Shown: in pieces, positions 1-9,022 of the stretch
Layout: every line of letters begins with the position of its first letter
How positions within the stretch are numbered: position 1 is the first letter of the stretch
Made by a program: the position numbers and the translations under genes
Notes under the pieces: generated by a model
Database searches by the model: none
What the model was told of the DNA's origin: nothing
The model's input: only the letters and a program-made list of their open reading frames with translations
NCBI GenBank assembly: GCA_001687465.1
Contig: LVLI01000561.1
Location: forward strand, 1 to 11,180
DNA: 11,180 nucleotides
Source of the DNA: Halocafeteria seosinensis
Taxonomy: Eukaryota; Sar; Bigyra; Bicosoecida
Direction: 5' to 3'

Positions 1-1
1 A

Positions 2-346
2 GTGCTACGGATTGAGGACAACTTCTCATGCACTCTACATCTGATAGATGGTGATCCAAGAGATCGAGACGCTTGCATTACGAAATTTCGTTGCCAGGCG
101 ATTACACCTTACAAAGAGAGGCTCTACTCTCTGGACCCTGTGGGGGCTGTTCTGATTCCTCCTTACATCCCAAGTACCGGAATTTCATTGTATTATTGTA
201 GAGATGCTGCTTTGAATGCTAAGGACTGTGATTGCTCTACAACCATATCCGGATTCCAGCCTTGGTCTGTGAAGGTACAGCAAGTGGTAGGATACTGTAA
301 GTGTTTTCTGTCCGCACCAAGCTGTACACGCGCAAAAGGAGGATAG
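2..346 (+). CDS. possible 3' part of an unrecognised gene, cut by the window edge
   Basis: A frame open from the window edge runs about 114 codons to a TAG at 344-346. No upstream start is visible, so the true beginning lies outside the window. The predicted peptide is moderately cysteine-rich (for example CRDAALNAKDCDCSTT), with a PPYIPSTG stretch, and has no membrane segment or motif I recognise. A strong donor-like GTAAGT lies at 297-302, so the last codons before the TAG could be intronic rather than coding. I found no acceptor that clearly extends the frame. The reading is supported only by the length of the open frame, and it could be chance. No function is proposed. Confidence 0.3.
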   Translation: MLRIEDNFSCTLHLIDGDPRDRDACITKFRCQAITPYKERLYSLDPVGAVLIPPYIPSTGISLYYCRDAALNAKDCDCSTTISGFQPWSVKVQQVVGYCKCFLSAPSCTRAKGG

Positions 347-1038
347 CGTCTCTTCAAGGAGCACAGCTACCTAAAGCGAATTAAGAGAGCCGTAGGAACT
401 GATTCAAGCTTGTTGGCCGGACAAATGGAACTGGAACTGCTGGTGGAATCGACGCGATTGGTTGAAATCTTGCTGTAACAGGATCTTTTCGCTTCTTCTC
501 TCCATCTCAGGGGTTCGCACATTTCACTTAAGGTAGGACCAGTCTTTTGTCTCGCTATTCATGCTGCAGAATATCCGTCATTGACCGCGCATACCGGTAG
601 CTCTATCGGTAAACTCCGTCTTCGGCCAATCTGGTCGCACTTTGAGGGCTGTGCGAGGAGGAATGTGAGCACTGACAAAAGCCTGGGTTAAAAATGCGTC
701 GGATGGATCGTCAGCAAGCTACCCATAATAGAGAAACTGGGAATTGATTGTGGTTCACTTACACCTGGAAGGTTATTGAACAAGGAAGGGGCTCGGAAGG
801 CTTTTTCGCCGAAGTACTTTATATTGGCTGGCTGGGGGATCTTGGGGGACACTCGGTGTTCTCTATCTTTTTTGTCATTCTCCTCAATCCCCTTGCACAG
901 GTGGAGTTCGACAGTGTGGGGGGAGGGAGATCGAGAAACCAATAGACGCGTTCAACTCGATAAAAAGAAGGGTGAACAGACCATTCAATATTACTATTTT
1001 GAGTCGCACGGAACAATTTCGTTATTTGCTCAGTCGTG
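347..1038. other. intergenic stretch upstream of the Ca2+-ATPase gene
   Basis: No reading frame here resembles a known protein. The several 60-90 codon frames on both strands overlap one another and look random. The interval ends in the presumed promoter and 5' leader of the Ca2+-ATPase gene. A TTTATAT motif near 818 and an AT-rich stretch at about 984-1027 are the only promoter-like composition I can point to, and neither is decisive. Confidence 0.5.
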
Positions 1039-4000
1039 ATGTCAGCGGCCCAAAGCACGAATCCCGGCACTGGTGTGCTTCCCTCCGATTACAGCCAGAA
1101 TGGGAACTCTAGACGTCGTTTGGTTGAGTGGAATCATTCAACGACGGGAAGCGATACTGATGAGGGCGAGACGAGTGAAGGATCTGTACAAATGGAGTTG
1201 GCCGAATCGAAGGCATTTCCAGATTCCAGAGGCAGCAGCAGCAATAGACTATCGACCATCGACGAGAAGAAACAAGAGGGCGTTGAAGAGAACAAGGAGG
1301 CCCCAAGTATGGAACAAATTCATTTTTCGGAAATGGACCAAAAGCGACGTGAAGGCTATGGTGTGTCAGTTGCCGAACTCTGTGGCTTTGTTGAATTTGG
1401 CGAAGAGCAGTCGTCCAAAGGGAAGTTAGCTGAAGCTGAAGGGATTCAAGGGGTTGCCGACAAATTGAAAACAGATTTGCACGCTGGTGTTGCAGGCACT
1501 AATGAGGATCTTGCCGAGAGACGCAAAATGTAAGTCGTTATTCCGCTTTCAGTTTGCAGCAATGGTTAAACATTAACCAATATATGTCCTTGATTTGTTT
1601 GTGATTTGTGGAACTTATACGCAGATTCTACACGAACAAAATGCCTGCAAGACCTTTTGATAGTTTTTGGAAACTGTTTAAGGACGCGTTCAAGGATCCT
1701 GTATTGATCATTCTCATGATTGCTGCCGTCATCTCGCTTGCAATTGGAGCCTACGAACAAGTTGAGAGTGGAGAACAAGCCTGGGTGGATGGAGTTGCCA
1801 TTCTTGTTGCCGTTTTGATTGTCTCTTTGGTTTCCGCTGGGAATGATTATAAGAAGCAACTACAGTTTCTCAAACTCGAAAGTGCGTCTGACTCAGAGTT
1901 GCGAGTCACTGTCGTGCGGAACGGACATAAGTTGGAGCTTCAGAGTCCGGATCTTGTCGTTGGAGATGTTGTCGAGCTTGAAGGTGGTTCGCAAGTTCCG
2001 GCAGATGGGCTTTGTATCACATCGGATAAGTGCAAATTGTCAAGTGCCAATTTGACAGGGGAATCTGGTGAGTTGGATTGCGATCCAGAGGAGAAACCTA
2101 TCATACTCTCGGGAATGCAGGTTTCCAGTGGTACGGCACGAATGCTTGTGGTAGCCGTCGGCGAGCTCTCTATGCAGGGTCGTATCAGGAAAGCGACTGC
2201 GCAGGAGACGAAAGATACTCCTCTTCAAGAGAAGCTAGAAGTAATGGTGAAGAAGATTGGCTACTTTGGGGTATTAGCCGCAGTTCTGACGTTTGTTTGT
2301 ATGATGATAATGATCGGTACTTCTCCGGATGTCATTGATGAAGAAGGCGGTCCAGGAAGGTGGGTATTACGTGCGTTTATCATTGGTGTGACGATCATCG
2401 TCGTTGCAATTCCTGAAGGCTTGCCCCTTGCTGTCACCATTTCGCTTGCTTACTCCACAATGAAAATGATGAGGGATAAGAACCTGGTACGAGTGCTTTC
2501 TGCATGCGAGACTATGGGGAATGCAACAGATATTTGTTCCGATAAAACGGGGACTTTGACACAGAATCAAATGAGTGTCTCAGCCATTTACGCTCCAAAG
2601 TCTCACATTTCTCTTCGCGACGTAAACACGATCAACCCCACTGAGGTTTCAAATACGAAGGAAGTCGTTAATGAACGCTTACCAGTTTCGTTCAAGGATA
2701 TTTTGCTCACTCATATGTGCTTGAACACAACGGCATTTCTTCAGGAAAGCCAGGACGATAAACGGCGAGCGGCAGGGATGCTAGAGGTGTCCGGCAGTAA
2801 GACCGCAGGGGCGGGNTTATTCCTAGCCCGTAGTGCCGGCTGGGATCCGGAGGAAGTGCGAGAGCAGACTATTGTTGAAGGGCGTTATATGAAGCACCAC
2901 CTATTCGACTCCTCGAGAAAGATGGCAAGTACCATCTACAAGCTGCCCGAGAACGATCCTGCGGGAAAGGCCGTTCGTATTCTTATTACTGGAGCTCCAG
3001 AAGTCATCTTGCAGCGATGTACGAAATGGCAAACAGTGGAAGGAGAAATTGAACCCCTAGACTCTGAGAAGCGAAGCACGTTGGCCAAGGCCCAGGACCA
3101 TATGGCTGGCGATGCACTAAGAACACTAGCGTATGCGTACCTGGATTTGAACAGCATGGAAGAATTACCGGGTTTCCGTGCATGCCCTCCAGAGCGCATT
3201 GAGAAGGGATTGAAATCGGTCCCTGAGGCGCGGAAACAAGTTGTCAAAGCAGAGATTGAAGAGCATTGGTACCAACAAACCAACCAACAATGGTTCATTG
3301 ATGCAGCTAGTGTTGAGAATCTCGGTATCAACGAAGTGGAAGCTGAAGCCGCTTCTGGAAAGGGGTATACGTATTATGCTATGGTTGGTATCGAAGATCC
3401 GTTTCGACCGGATGTCGTTGAGGCTGTTAAAACATGTCAAAATGCCGGTATTCGTGTTAGGATGGTGACAGGTGACAATAGAGCCACGGCTGAAGCGATT
3501 GCTCGTCGGTGTGGTATTCTCACTAAAGGTGGAATTGTCTTGGAAGGTCCTGAATTTCGGCGAATGACCATAGCTGAAATAGACCGTGTGCTGCCAAAGT
3601 TGCAGGTGCTGGCCCGATCATCTCCGGAAGACAAACATTGGCTCGTGAAGCGTATCAACGGAGATGTTCCAACAACGGAGGAAGAGTGGTGCAACGAGCA
3701 TCCAGGTGTTGAGTTTACCGAAGCTAATTGGAGACGGCTAATGCCTGGATTTATAACAGAATGGGAAGAAACAAATTTCAGTGAGCGAGGTAATCGAGTT
3801 TATAGGCCAGTGGTAGGCGTGACGGGAGATGGCACCAATGATGCGCCAGCGTTGAAAGCCGCCAATGTCGGACTCTCCATGGGCATTTCTGGTACAGATG
3901 TGGCCCGTAACGCAAGTGACATCGTAATTCTTGATGATAATTTCTCGTCTATAGTGAAGTCTGTCATGTGGGGCCGTTCTGTTTATGATAATATCAGGAA

Positions 4001-4772
4001 GTTCTTACAGTTTCAACTCACTGTCAACGTTGTCGCACTTGTAATTACCTTTTTGGCTGCTGTTACCCAACGAGAACCACCTTTGAATGCTGTGATGATG
4101 TTGTGGGTTAACCTTATAATGGATTCAATGGGTGCTTTGGCATTGGGCACAGAGGAGCCTACTCGTGACTTGCTGGATCGGAAACCGTTTGCAAGCCACG
4201 CGTCGCTTCTTTCCCCCAAAATGTGGAGGCATATTCTGATCCAATCTACTCTTCAGATTGGGTTGCTGATGGGTATTTTGTTGAGCGATGGCAATTCCTT
4301 TGGTATTAGCCACTCTCAAGTCGAAGAGTTTTTGGGGCAGGACCATATTGAAGAAGGAGAATTTACCGAATATCTTAATACCTTCATCTTTAATATTTTC
4401 GTGTTTGCACAGATCTTCAACGAGTTTAACTCTCGAAGCATTGGAAACGACATCAACGTTTTCAAGCAGATTCATAGAAGCCCGGTATTCCTTTCAATCA
4501 TCCTGATTACCATTGGCCTTCAGATTTTTATCGTGGAAGTGGGAGGCAGCTTTACAGAGACTTCTGGGTTGGAGCTAAGGCACTGGGGAATGAGCATAGG
4601 CTTGGGGGCCTTAGCCCTTCCAACTGGTGTCCTCATGCGGCTTCTTCCCGTAGCTGACCGGCCCGCAGATTTTGCTGACTACTACCTGGTAGATGCGTCC
4701 GAACTGAAGGAAGATGAACCTGATTATGAGGGCTCAGGGGATGACACACCTCCAGCCATAAGAGAGGAGTAG
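1039..4772 (+). CDS. plasma-membrane-type Ca2+-transporting P-type ATPase (P2B), two exons
   Basis: The protein exports Ca2+ from the cytosol using ATP through an aspartyl-phosphate intermediate. Exons are 1039-1529 and 1625-4772, giving 1212 residues. The ATG at 1039 follows a weak GTG in frame. Residues 1-110 are hydrophilic and Ser/Glu-rich. The PMCA-type N-terminal segment (DKLKT, ERRKIFYTNKMP) spans the splice junction. Visible motifs are TGES at about 308-311, PEGLP of TM4 at 427-431, phosphorylated Asp470 in DKTGTLT, the N-domain FDSSRK from 591, TGD at 779-781, TGDGTND at 897-903 and the TM6 motif NLIMD at 993-997. TM4 Glu and TM6 Asn/Asp give a single Ca2+ site, as is usual for PMCAs. 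The C-tail of about 45 residues is short and acidic, with no obvious calmodulin site, so regulation may lie in the N-terminus. Oddities are Thr619 in place of the usual Lys of KGAPE, Ala558 in place of the usual Glu of TExAL, and an insert of about 45 residues at 844-891. Confidence 0.96.
1530..1624 (+). other. spliceosomal intron in the Ca2+-ATPase gene
   Basis: The donor is GTAAGT at 1530 and the acceptor is ACGCAG ending at 1624, for a length of 95 nt. TTAAC-type branch-point candidates lie at about 1566-1577. Splicing joins AT from exon 1 to A from exon 2 (phase 2, Ile) and turns two separate frames into one continuous PMCA N-terminus, ERRK then I then FYTNKMP, which matches the family. 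The unspliced frame stops right after the donor. Confidence 0.93.
2816..2816. other. ambiguous base (N) inside the Ca2+-ATPase coding region
   Basis: The N is the third position of a GGN codon (2814-2816), so the residue is glycine whichever base is present. It does not affect the protein but marks a lower-quality spot in the assembly, next to a divergent part of the nucleotide-binding domain. Confidence 0.98.
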
Positions 4773-4950
4773 ATGCTTGCTTATTTTATTGTACCTTTGC
4801 TGTATGTAGTTTTAGTAAAATATGGTTCACTCTCGTCGGTCAATCGAATTCGAAAGACCAGTATAAGGTCTACAGCCTCCTGAGCTTAACCAGTGCTGTG
4901 TTCCCTCACGGCGCATGTCAGCAAGGCTGCAGGAAGTCGCTGCTTAACAC

Positions 4951-5027
4951 GGGCGCATACCGCTCCTCGTTAAGAGGATGCGGTCAACCTCCCGGCCGGT
5001 GGGCTATCTGTCACATTTGTGTGTGTG
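4951..5027. repeat. 77-bp direct repeat, copy 1
   Basis: It begins GGGCGCATACCGC and ends GTGTGTG, and matches copy 2 with three mismatches in 77 positions. It contains a hairpin at 4959-4984: 5+5 paired bases (ACCGC TCCTC with GAGGA GCGGT), loop GTTAA and one bulged T. The flanking bases are not shared with copy 2, so the repeat edges are sharp. Confidence 0.93.
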
Positions 5028-5227
5028 TCTACAGCCGACGGAAAGAAAAAATTAAAAGCTTGGAAGCGAATGCGCTGCGTGCCTACAAAATTTCGTGGCA
5101 ATTAATCAATACTCGTTTATGCCGTGTCAATTATTTCCTTTACTGTCTGCATTTTTATTTTTGTGTTTTATTTTTTGGTGCTATGGTTTTCCGGTGGTTG
5201 AGAGTCTGCCAACTTGAGACCTGGTAA

Positions 5228-5260
5228 TTACTTAAAACCTAAGTAAAAGTCTTCGACTTT
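5228..5260. repeat. two adjacent short hairpins between the direct repeats
   Basis: TTACTTA (5228-5234) pairs with TAAGTAA (5240-5246) around loop AAACC. AAAGTC (5246-5251) pairs with GACTTT (5255-5260) around loop TTC. The stems are perfect but short, so chance is possible. No T-tract follows that would suggest a Pol III terminator. Confidence 0.5.
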
Positions 5261-5296
5261 CGAAACGCTACATTGAATGGGTCATCAGAATGACTG

Positions 5297-5373
5297 GGGC
5301 GCATACCGCTCCTCGTTAAGAGGATGCGGTCAACTCCCCGGCCAGTGGGCTATCTGTCACATTTGTGTGTGTG
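5297..5373. repeat. 77-bp direct repeat, copy 2
   Basis: Same orientation as copy 1 and 346 bp downstream of it. The hairpin (5305-5330) is identical in both copies. The three differences fall just after the hairpin: CT to TC, and G to A in GGCCGG. Its terminal GT run can also pair with the CA run at 5418-5431. Confidence 0.93.
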
Positions 5374-5432
5374 AATGGCTGTGACTTCGTTCAACGTGTA
5401 ATACGGCATGACGAACCCACACACACACACAA
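5363..5432. repeat. GT/CA inverted repeat upstream of the nuclease gene
   Basis: TTGTGTGTGTG (5363-5373) can pair perfectly over 11 bp with CACACACACAA (5422-5432) across a loop of 48 nt. The left arm is the end of direct repeat copy 2. The right arm is a (CA)7 microsatellite at 5418-5431. Confidence 0.7.
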
Positions 5433-5635
5433 GTTGTACCTCAACAGATTTGTATTTCAAGGCGGCAAAGTGAAGTAAAACATTTGAGCTGAGCTGAGAT
5501 TTTATTGTAGGGCACAAGGGCATCAGTTTGGTGGTTTTAAGACTTCTTCCGGAGCCGTTTACTTCTTCTCCCCCACCCACCCAAGAAGGAAGTTAGCTAG
5601 ACACACTGACTAACCCAATTTAAACTAGCGTCAAA

Positions 5636-8481
5636 ATGGCGGCTGCAGCTCCAGGGGAAACGCCAAAGTTGGTACTATCCAAAGCAGTGAAAGGCTTTCC
5701 TGCTTGGTTTATCCCTAGAAAATGCAAAGTGACGGATGAAGATCGTTGGGCTGAGCGCATTACAAAATGTTTGGACAGGAAAGGACGTATTGCGCCTAAA
5801 GACATTAAAGACGTAGAAGAGCTCCTACATTCAGAGAAAACGGATGAGCCCCTTAGTGACGTCCAACGAAACAAGCTAAAGCACAGCCTCGTGGTTGCTT
5901 GTTTCCTTTTGGCTGACCCTGGGGCTTGCGATGCGTATGAAGAGAAACGGCTCAAGGATTTGTACCCTCCCGATGAGAGGGACAAAATGAAACGGAAAGT
6001 TGAACAGTGGAAGAATGATGACTTAGGGTCTAATTCTGGTCTATTTTGTGAGGAGCCGCATCTTTCAGTACCTAGGCTGACCGATACGCTATGTGCCTTG
6101 ATTAGGAAACTATGCCCATCTACAGCAGCGGGATATAGGCTGAGGATGACTCCTGAAAAGGTAAGAGAGCCATTGGTTGTTGAAATGCCGATTTACCGTT
6201 TCGGTATTGTTTGTTTGTACAATGTCCGTGTATGTTAACGTTCGACAGTTTGCACGAAGTGTAGAGCGAATCATCATTTTGAGGCAGGAAGCTCTTAAGA
6301 CGAAACCAGAAGAGTACAAGTTCGAAGGTTTCAGAAACTCTACGGAGGGGGATATTGAGAGTATGCTTTCGAGTGACACCTTTGTCGACAAGACAGGAGC
6401 TTATAAGAGTCTATTTACACAGGAAGACTCTAGAGAGTCCCGGTATCATGTGCAGTTTCCGCGAAGGTTCGGTAAGACAACATTGCTAAGCTTTATCCGG
6501 TGGACTCTGTCGCTTCAGGCCAATAGTATCCCCCAAGAGAAAGCATATGCGCGGTTTGTGAAAAAAAATGAGGAGCCTGGAAGAGGGAGACTTCTTTATC
6601 AAGCAGAAGCTATCGCCCCTGGTTAGTATCGACTTTGGCGGTGTAGAGTCCGTCACTGAAGCTCGCCACAAGCTTCGGAATGCATTCTCTGAGGTCGGAG
6701 TAGACGTTACTGTCAGCGGCGATAGTAACTGTAGCGTGATTTTTGATCAGGGGATGGCAGGACTCCGCGAATTGTGGAGTGGTGCTGTGAAAGCATTTCC
6801 CGATTATGTCTCGGAGGGTGCGATACTGACCGTGGATGAATATGATTACCCATTTCGAGAATGTTTGCTTAGAATACTGCGTGACGCAGGCGAGAACGGG
6901 GGTGAAACCTCGTGGGTTGATGTGGACAATGTTGGAAAATGCCCTAACGAACTTAGAGAAATAATGAAGTTCACTCAAACGATAAAGAGTCAGCACAGCG
7001 CCGGCAGAATCCGAGTATCGGTACTTGTCACCCTGCTGTCCCTGGCAGATATTGGGCTGACATATCTTGATCCGATCTCCGTCGCTCGTGATCCGCAATT
7101 TCATGGAATTGCTGGAAACACCAGCTCGCAAATAAAGAAGGCGCTCGATGCACTGGGAAAATCGAAAGTCGAGGATGCGTACCTGGCTGAAAGAAGAAAA
7201 GGGAACTACGGTCAATTGCATACCTATGTCGCCCACTGCAAAGATGATGTAATGGGGTATTTCGTAGCTCGGTACAATGCGCATCAGTTTTGCGTATACC
7301 AGACCAACAAGCAAATCAAAGATCTTGAACCATTGGCCGCTCCGTGCGACGTATATCACTTCTTGCATGCCATTGGCCTTGCACCGACGTCCCAATCGGC
7401 TTGGGCTCGCTCCTGGGGGAGTCAACATCGGTATCTTCTGTTCGAAATGGCCAAAAAAGGTGAAGTTGTCTTAGATCCTCTGCTGGGGGGAAGGGTATCG
7501 TTGAAGGATATTACTGAGAATGTTTCATTTCAAAAATGTTATAGACGAGAACTTGGGTTTGAAAGTCTTGTGCGTCTCGTTCTTGAGTTTGGCTACCTGA
7601 GGATTGAGTCAGTATTCTTCGAGGGAGACAAACGGCAATTTCTCTTGGTACCCTCTTCCTCCATTGAAATCAGCCTAGCTGAGGAGGATATACGAGAGAA
7701 TCTGAAAAAAAATGCTCGTCTTTCTATGGTGTTAGATAGGAGCACTTTCGACGCATTACAAATTCCTAAAGAGCATGGTGCGCCGATTTCTGAGAATACA
7801 TTCGACTATCACCTTCTATGGCAATTAAATCTTGCTAGTGAGAATATCTGCAACTTTACCAAGAAAGGATACAAAGATGCATTTCGCGAATATGAAACAC
7901 AATTCATTACACTTGTTCAGTTGAGGACGCACTGGTTTCACGATGACGTCCGCATTACAGCTAAGGAAACGTACGCCCTGGTTGATGGAGATAAGACAGA
8001 CTTGCGTTTAGACATGCTGATACGAATTAACGCCACTCTGGCAGCTGGGATGGAGCTCAAGATCCTGCATGGCTCTTATCGTAAGAACACAGCTCGTGTG
8101 AAAACTCTTGTAAATACCGCTTGGGGACAGGTGCTTGGGCACAAGAGCAGCCCAAAGATGGCGGCTCCAGTACAAGTTTTCTATACAGTCGTATACTGCA
8201 TCGACGAAGAAGGAAACACAGAAATATTTCTTCGGAGAGGTACAGCTGAGGATCGATACGAGCAATTTCTCATATCAAGACCGGGCGTCGCAGCGTCTGC
8301 TTCCGAGAATATGAAGGTTTTGGAGGCCCCAATGCTGAGGTGGTCGAAGAGATATCGTGACGTCGACACCAAGATGAATATCGGAAGAATAAGCGATGGC
8401 CCAGTCCCGTCGCGTCCGTCGGAGGTCGACAATGAAGATAGAATCAAGGCCCCTAGAAGTGCTTTCGGGGAACAGAGGTAA
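5636..8481 (+). CDS. AAA-ATPase-like / PD-(D/E)XK nuclease protein, two exons, one-base frame break
   Basis: Exons are 5636-6160 and 6249-8481. The ATG lies in a strong context (AAAATGGCG). Residues 1-175 are hydrophilic, partly basic and unrecognised. Exon 2 opens into an AAA-ATPase-like domain (Pfam AAA-ATPase_like type): FEGFRN near 200, VDKTGAY near 221, the Walker A variant RRFGKT at 247-252 and Walker B-type VDEYD near 370. The C-terminal part holds a PD-(D/E)XK core, RLDM then MELK, with Asp codon 8011, Glu 8053 and Lys 8059, followed by a Q-bearing AWGQVLGHK segment that may be the usual downstream helix. The frame shifts by one base at the A8 run 6561-6568. Read literally, translation stops at 6624-6626 after about 300 residues, keeping Walker A but losing Walker B and the nuclease. 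With one base fewer the protein would be about 918 residues. Similar NTPase-nuclease proteins occur in bacteria and as expanded eukaryotic families. Predicted role: ATP-dependent DNA cleavage, by inference only. Confidence 0.82.
6161..6248 (+). other. spliceosomal intron in the NTPase-nuclease gene
   Basis: The donor is AAAAG followed by GTAAGAG at 6161, and the acceptor is TTCGACAG ending at 6248, for a length of 88 nt. A branch-point-like TGTTAACG lies at about 6233-6240. Exon 1 is exactly 175 codons (phase 0), and exon 2 resumes with FARSVERII in the frame that leads to the VDKT and RRFGKT motifs. Its size and style match the ATPase intron. Confidence 0.87.
6561..6568 (+). other. A8 homopolymer where the nuclease reading frame breaks
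   Basis: Upstream of the run the frame encodes the Walker A region. Downstream, the frame offset by one base encodes the rest of the ATPase domain and the nuclease without any stop. Seven A's would join the two frames directly. A second A8 in the same TG-A8-TG context (7705-7712) lies in frame in the same gene. The cause could be a sequencing error, a real inactivating indel, or slippage. Confidence 0.85.
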
Positions 8482-9022
8482 AAACATGTCCCCAATTCTA
8501 CCCCGGACTCCCATCACACACAATCTCCCATCAGGGTAGGCTAGTTGTCCTGGACAGGGTTATGATTTGGATGTTTCGCACTTTGACCCCATACTGTACA
8601 ATTCCAGAAAAGACCGTTCATTTTTCTTATTTCGAGCAATGTCAACATGTACGTACAGCCATGTATATACCGGTATCGCCACAACCGTTATATTGATACC
8701 ATTCGGTATTAGATTATAGTAGAGCTAAATACTTCTTTTGGGGTCATTTTTGGTTATATTGCGTTAGTGACTGCCCAGTCTTCGTGGGACTTCAAAACGT
8801 CGCCATACAATCGTCGTGTTGTCATCTCTCTGCACAGTGAGTGGCCCATTTCATGTGTTCTTTCTTGAAACCGCAAGCCTCTTGCAGGTTAGCATCTGGT
8901 TATTCGGCGAAAAAGATATAAATGCTAGGTAAAAGAGTTGACACAGTATTCACTAGACCCGACAGGCCAGACCGGCACGTCGATCCCTGATAATTAGGGA
9001 GGGGTCATCGTCTTCTCATTAA
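8482..9022. other. intergenic stretch downstream of the nuclease gene
   Basis: No supported gene. It presumably starts with the 3' UTR of the nuclease gene. It includes a perfect 10-bp palindrome ATACCGGTAT (8667-8676) and a looser echo of it about 20 bp downstream, in an AT-rich patch at about 8660-8760. I see no clear tRNA or other RNA gene. Confidence 0.5.

Larger units (their letters stand above)
4773..5635. other. repeat-bearing intergenic region between the ATPase and nuclease genes
   Basis: No supported gene lies here. The interval must contain the 3' end of the ATPase transcript and the promoter and 5' leader of the next gene. It holds two 77-bp direct repeats, two small adjacent hairpins (5228-5260), a T-rich tract at about 5138-5178 and a GT/CA inverted repeat (5363-5432). 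A pyrimidine- and C-rich stretch at about 5563-5582 lies shortly before the next start codon. Confidence 0.7.

Noticed and set aside
297-510. Possible intron from GTAAGT (297) to a pyrimidine-rich CAG (510), extending the left-edge reading frame
   Set aside because: Splicing these sites gives a stop codon after only about eight codons, and the open stretch at 512-690 is in a phase that this junction does not reach. Not enough to call.
6469-6476. GGTAAGAC resembling a splice donor inside exon 2 of the nuclease gene
   Set aside because: These bases encode Gly-Lys of the RRFGKT Walker A motif, so they are retained coding sequence.
6554-6600. A very short intron as an explanation of the frame break in the nuclease gene
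   Set aside because: Candidate GT and AG pairs here would give introns of only about 15-40 nt with poor donor sequences. A one-base change in the A8 run is simpler.
6610-7428. 272-codon open frame on the minus strand within the nuclease gene
   Set aside because: It lies entirely opposite the well-supported coding frame and its translation shows no recognisable motif; it is a shadow.
5633-8176. ATGGCGGCT with similar flanks at the start codon (5636) and again at about 8159
   Set aside because: The shared core is only about nine bases and the second copy is an internal in-frame Met-Ala-Ala. This is most likely coincidence.
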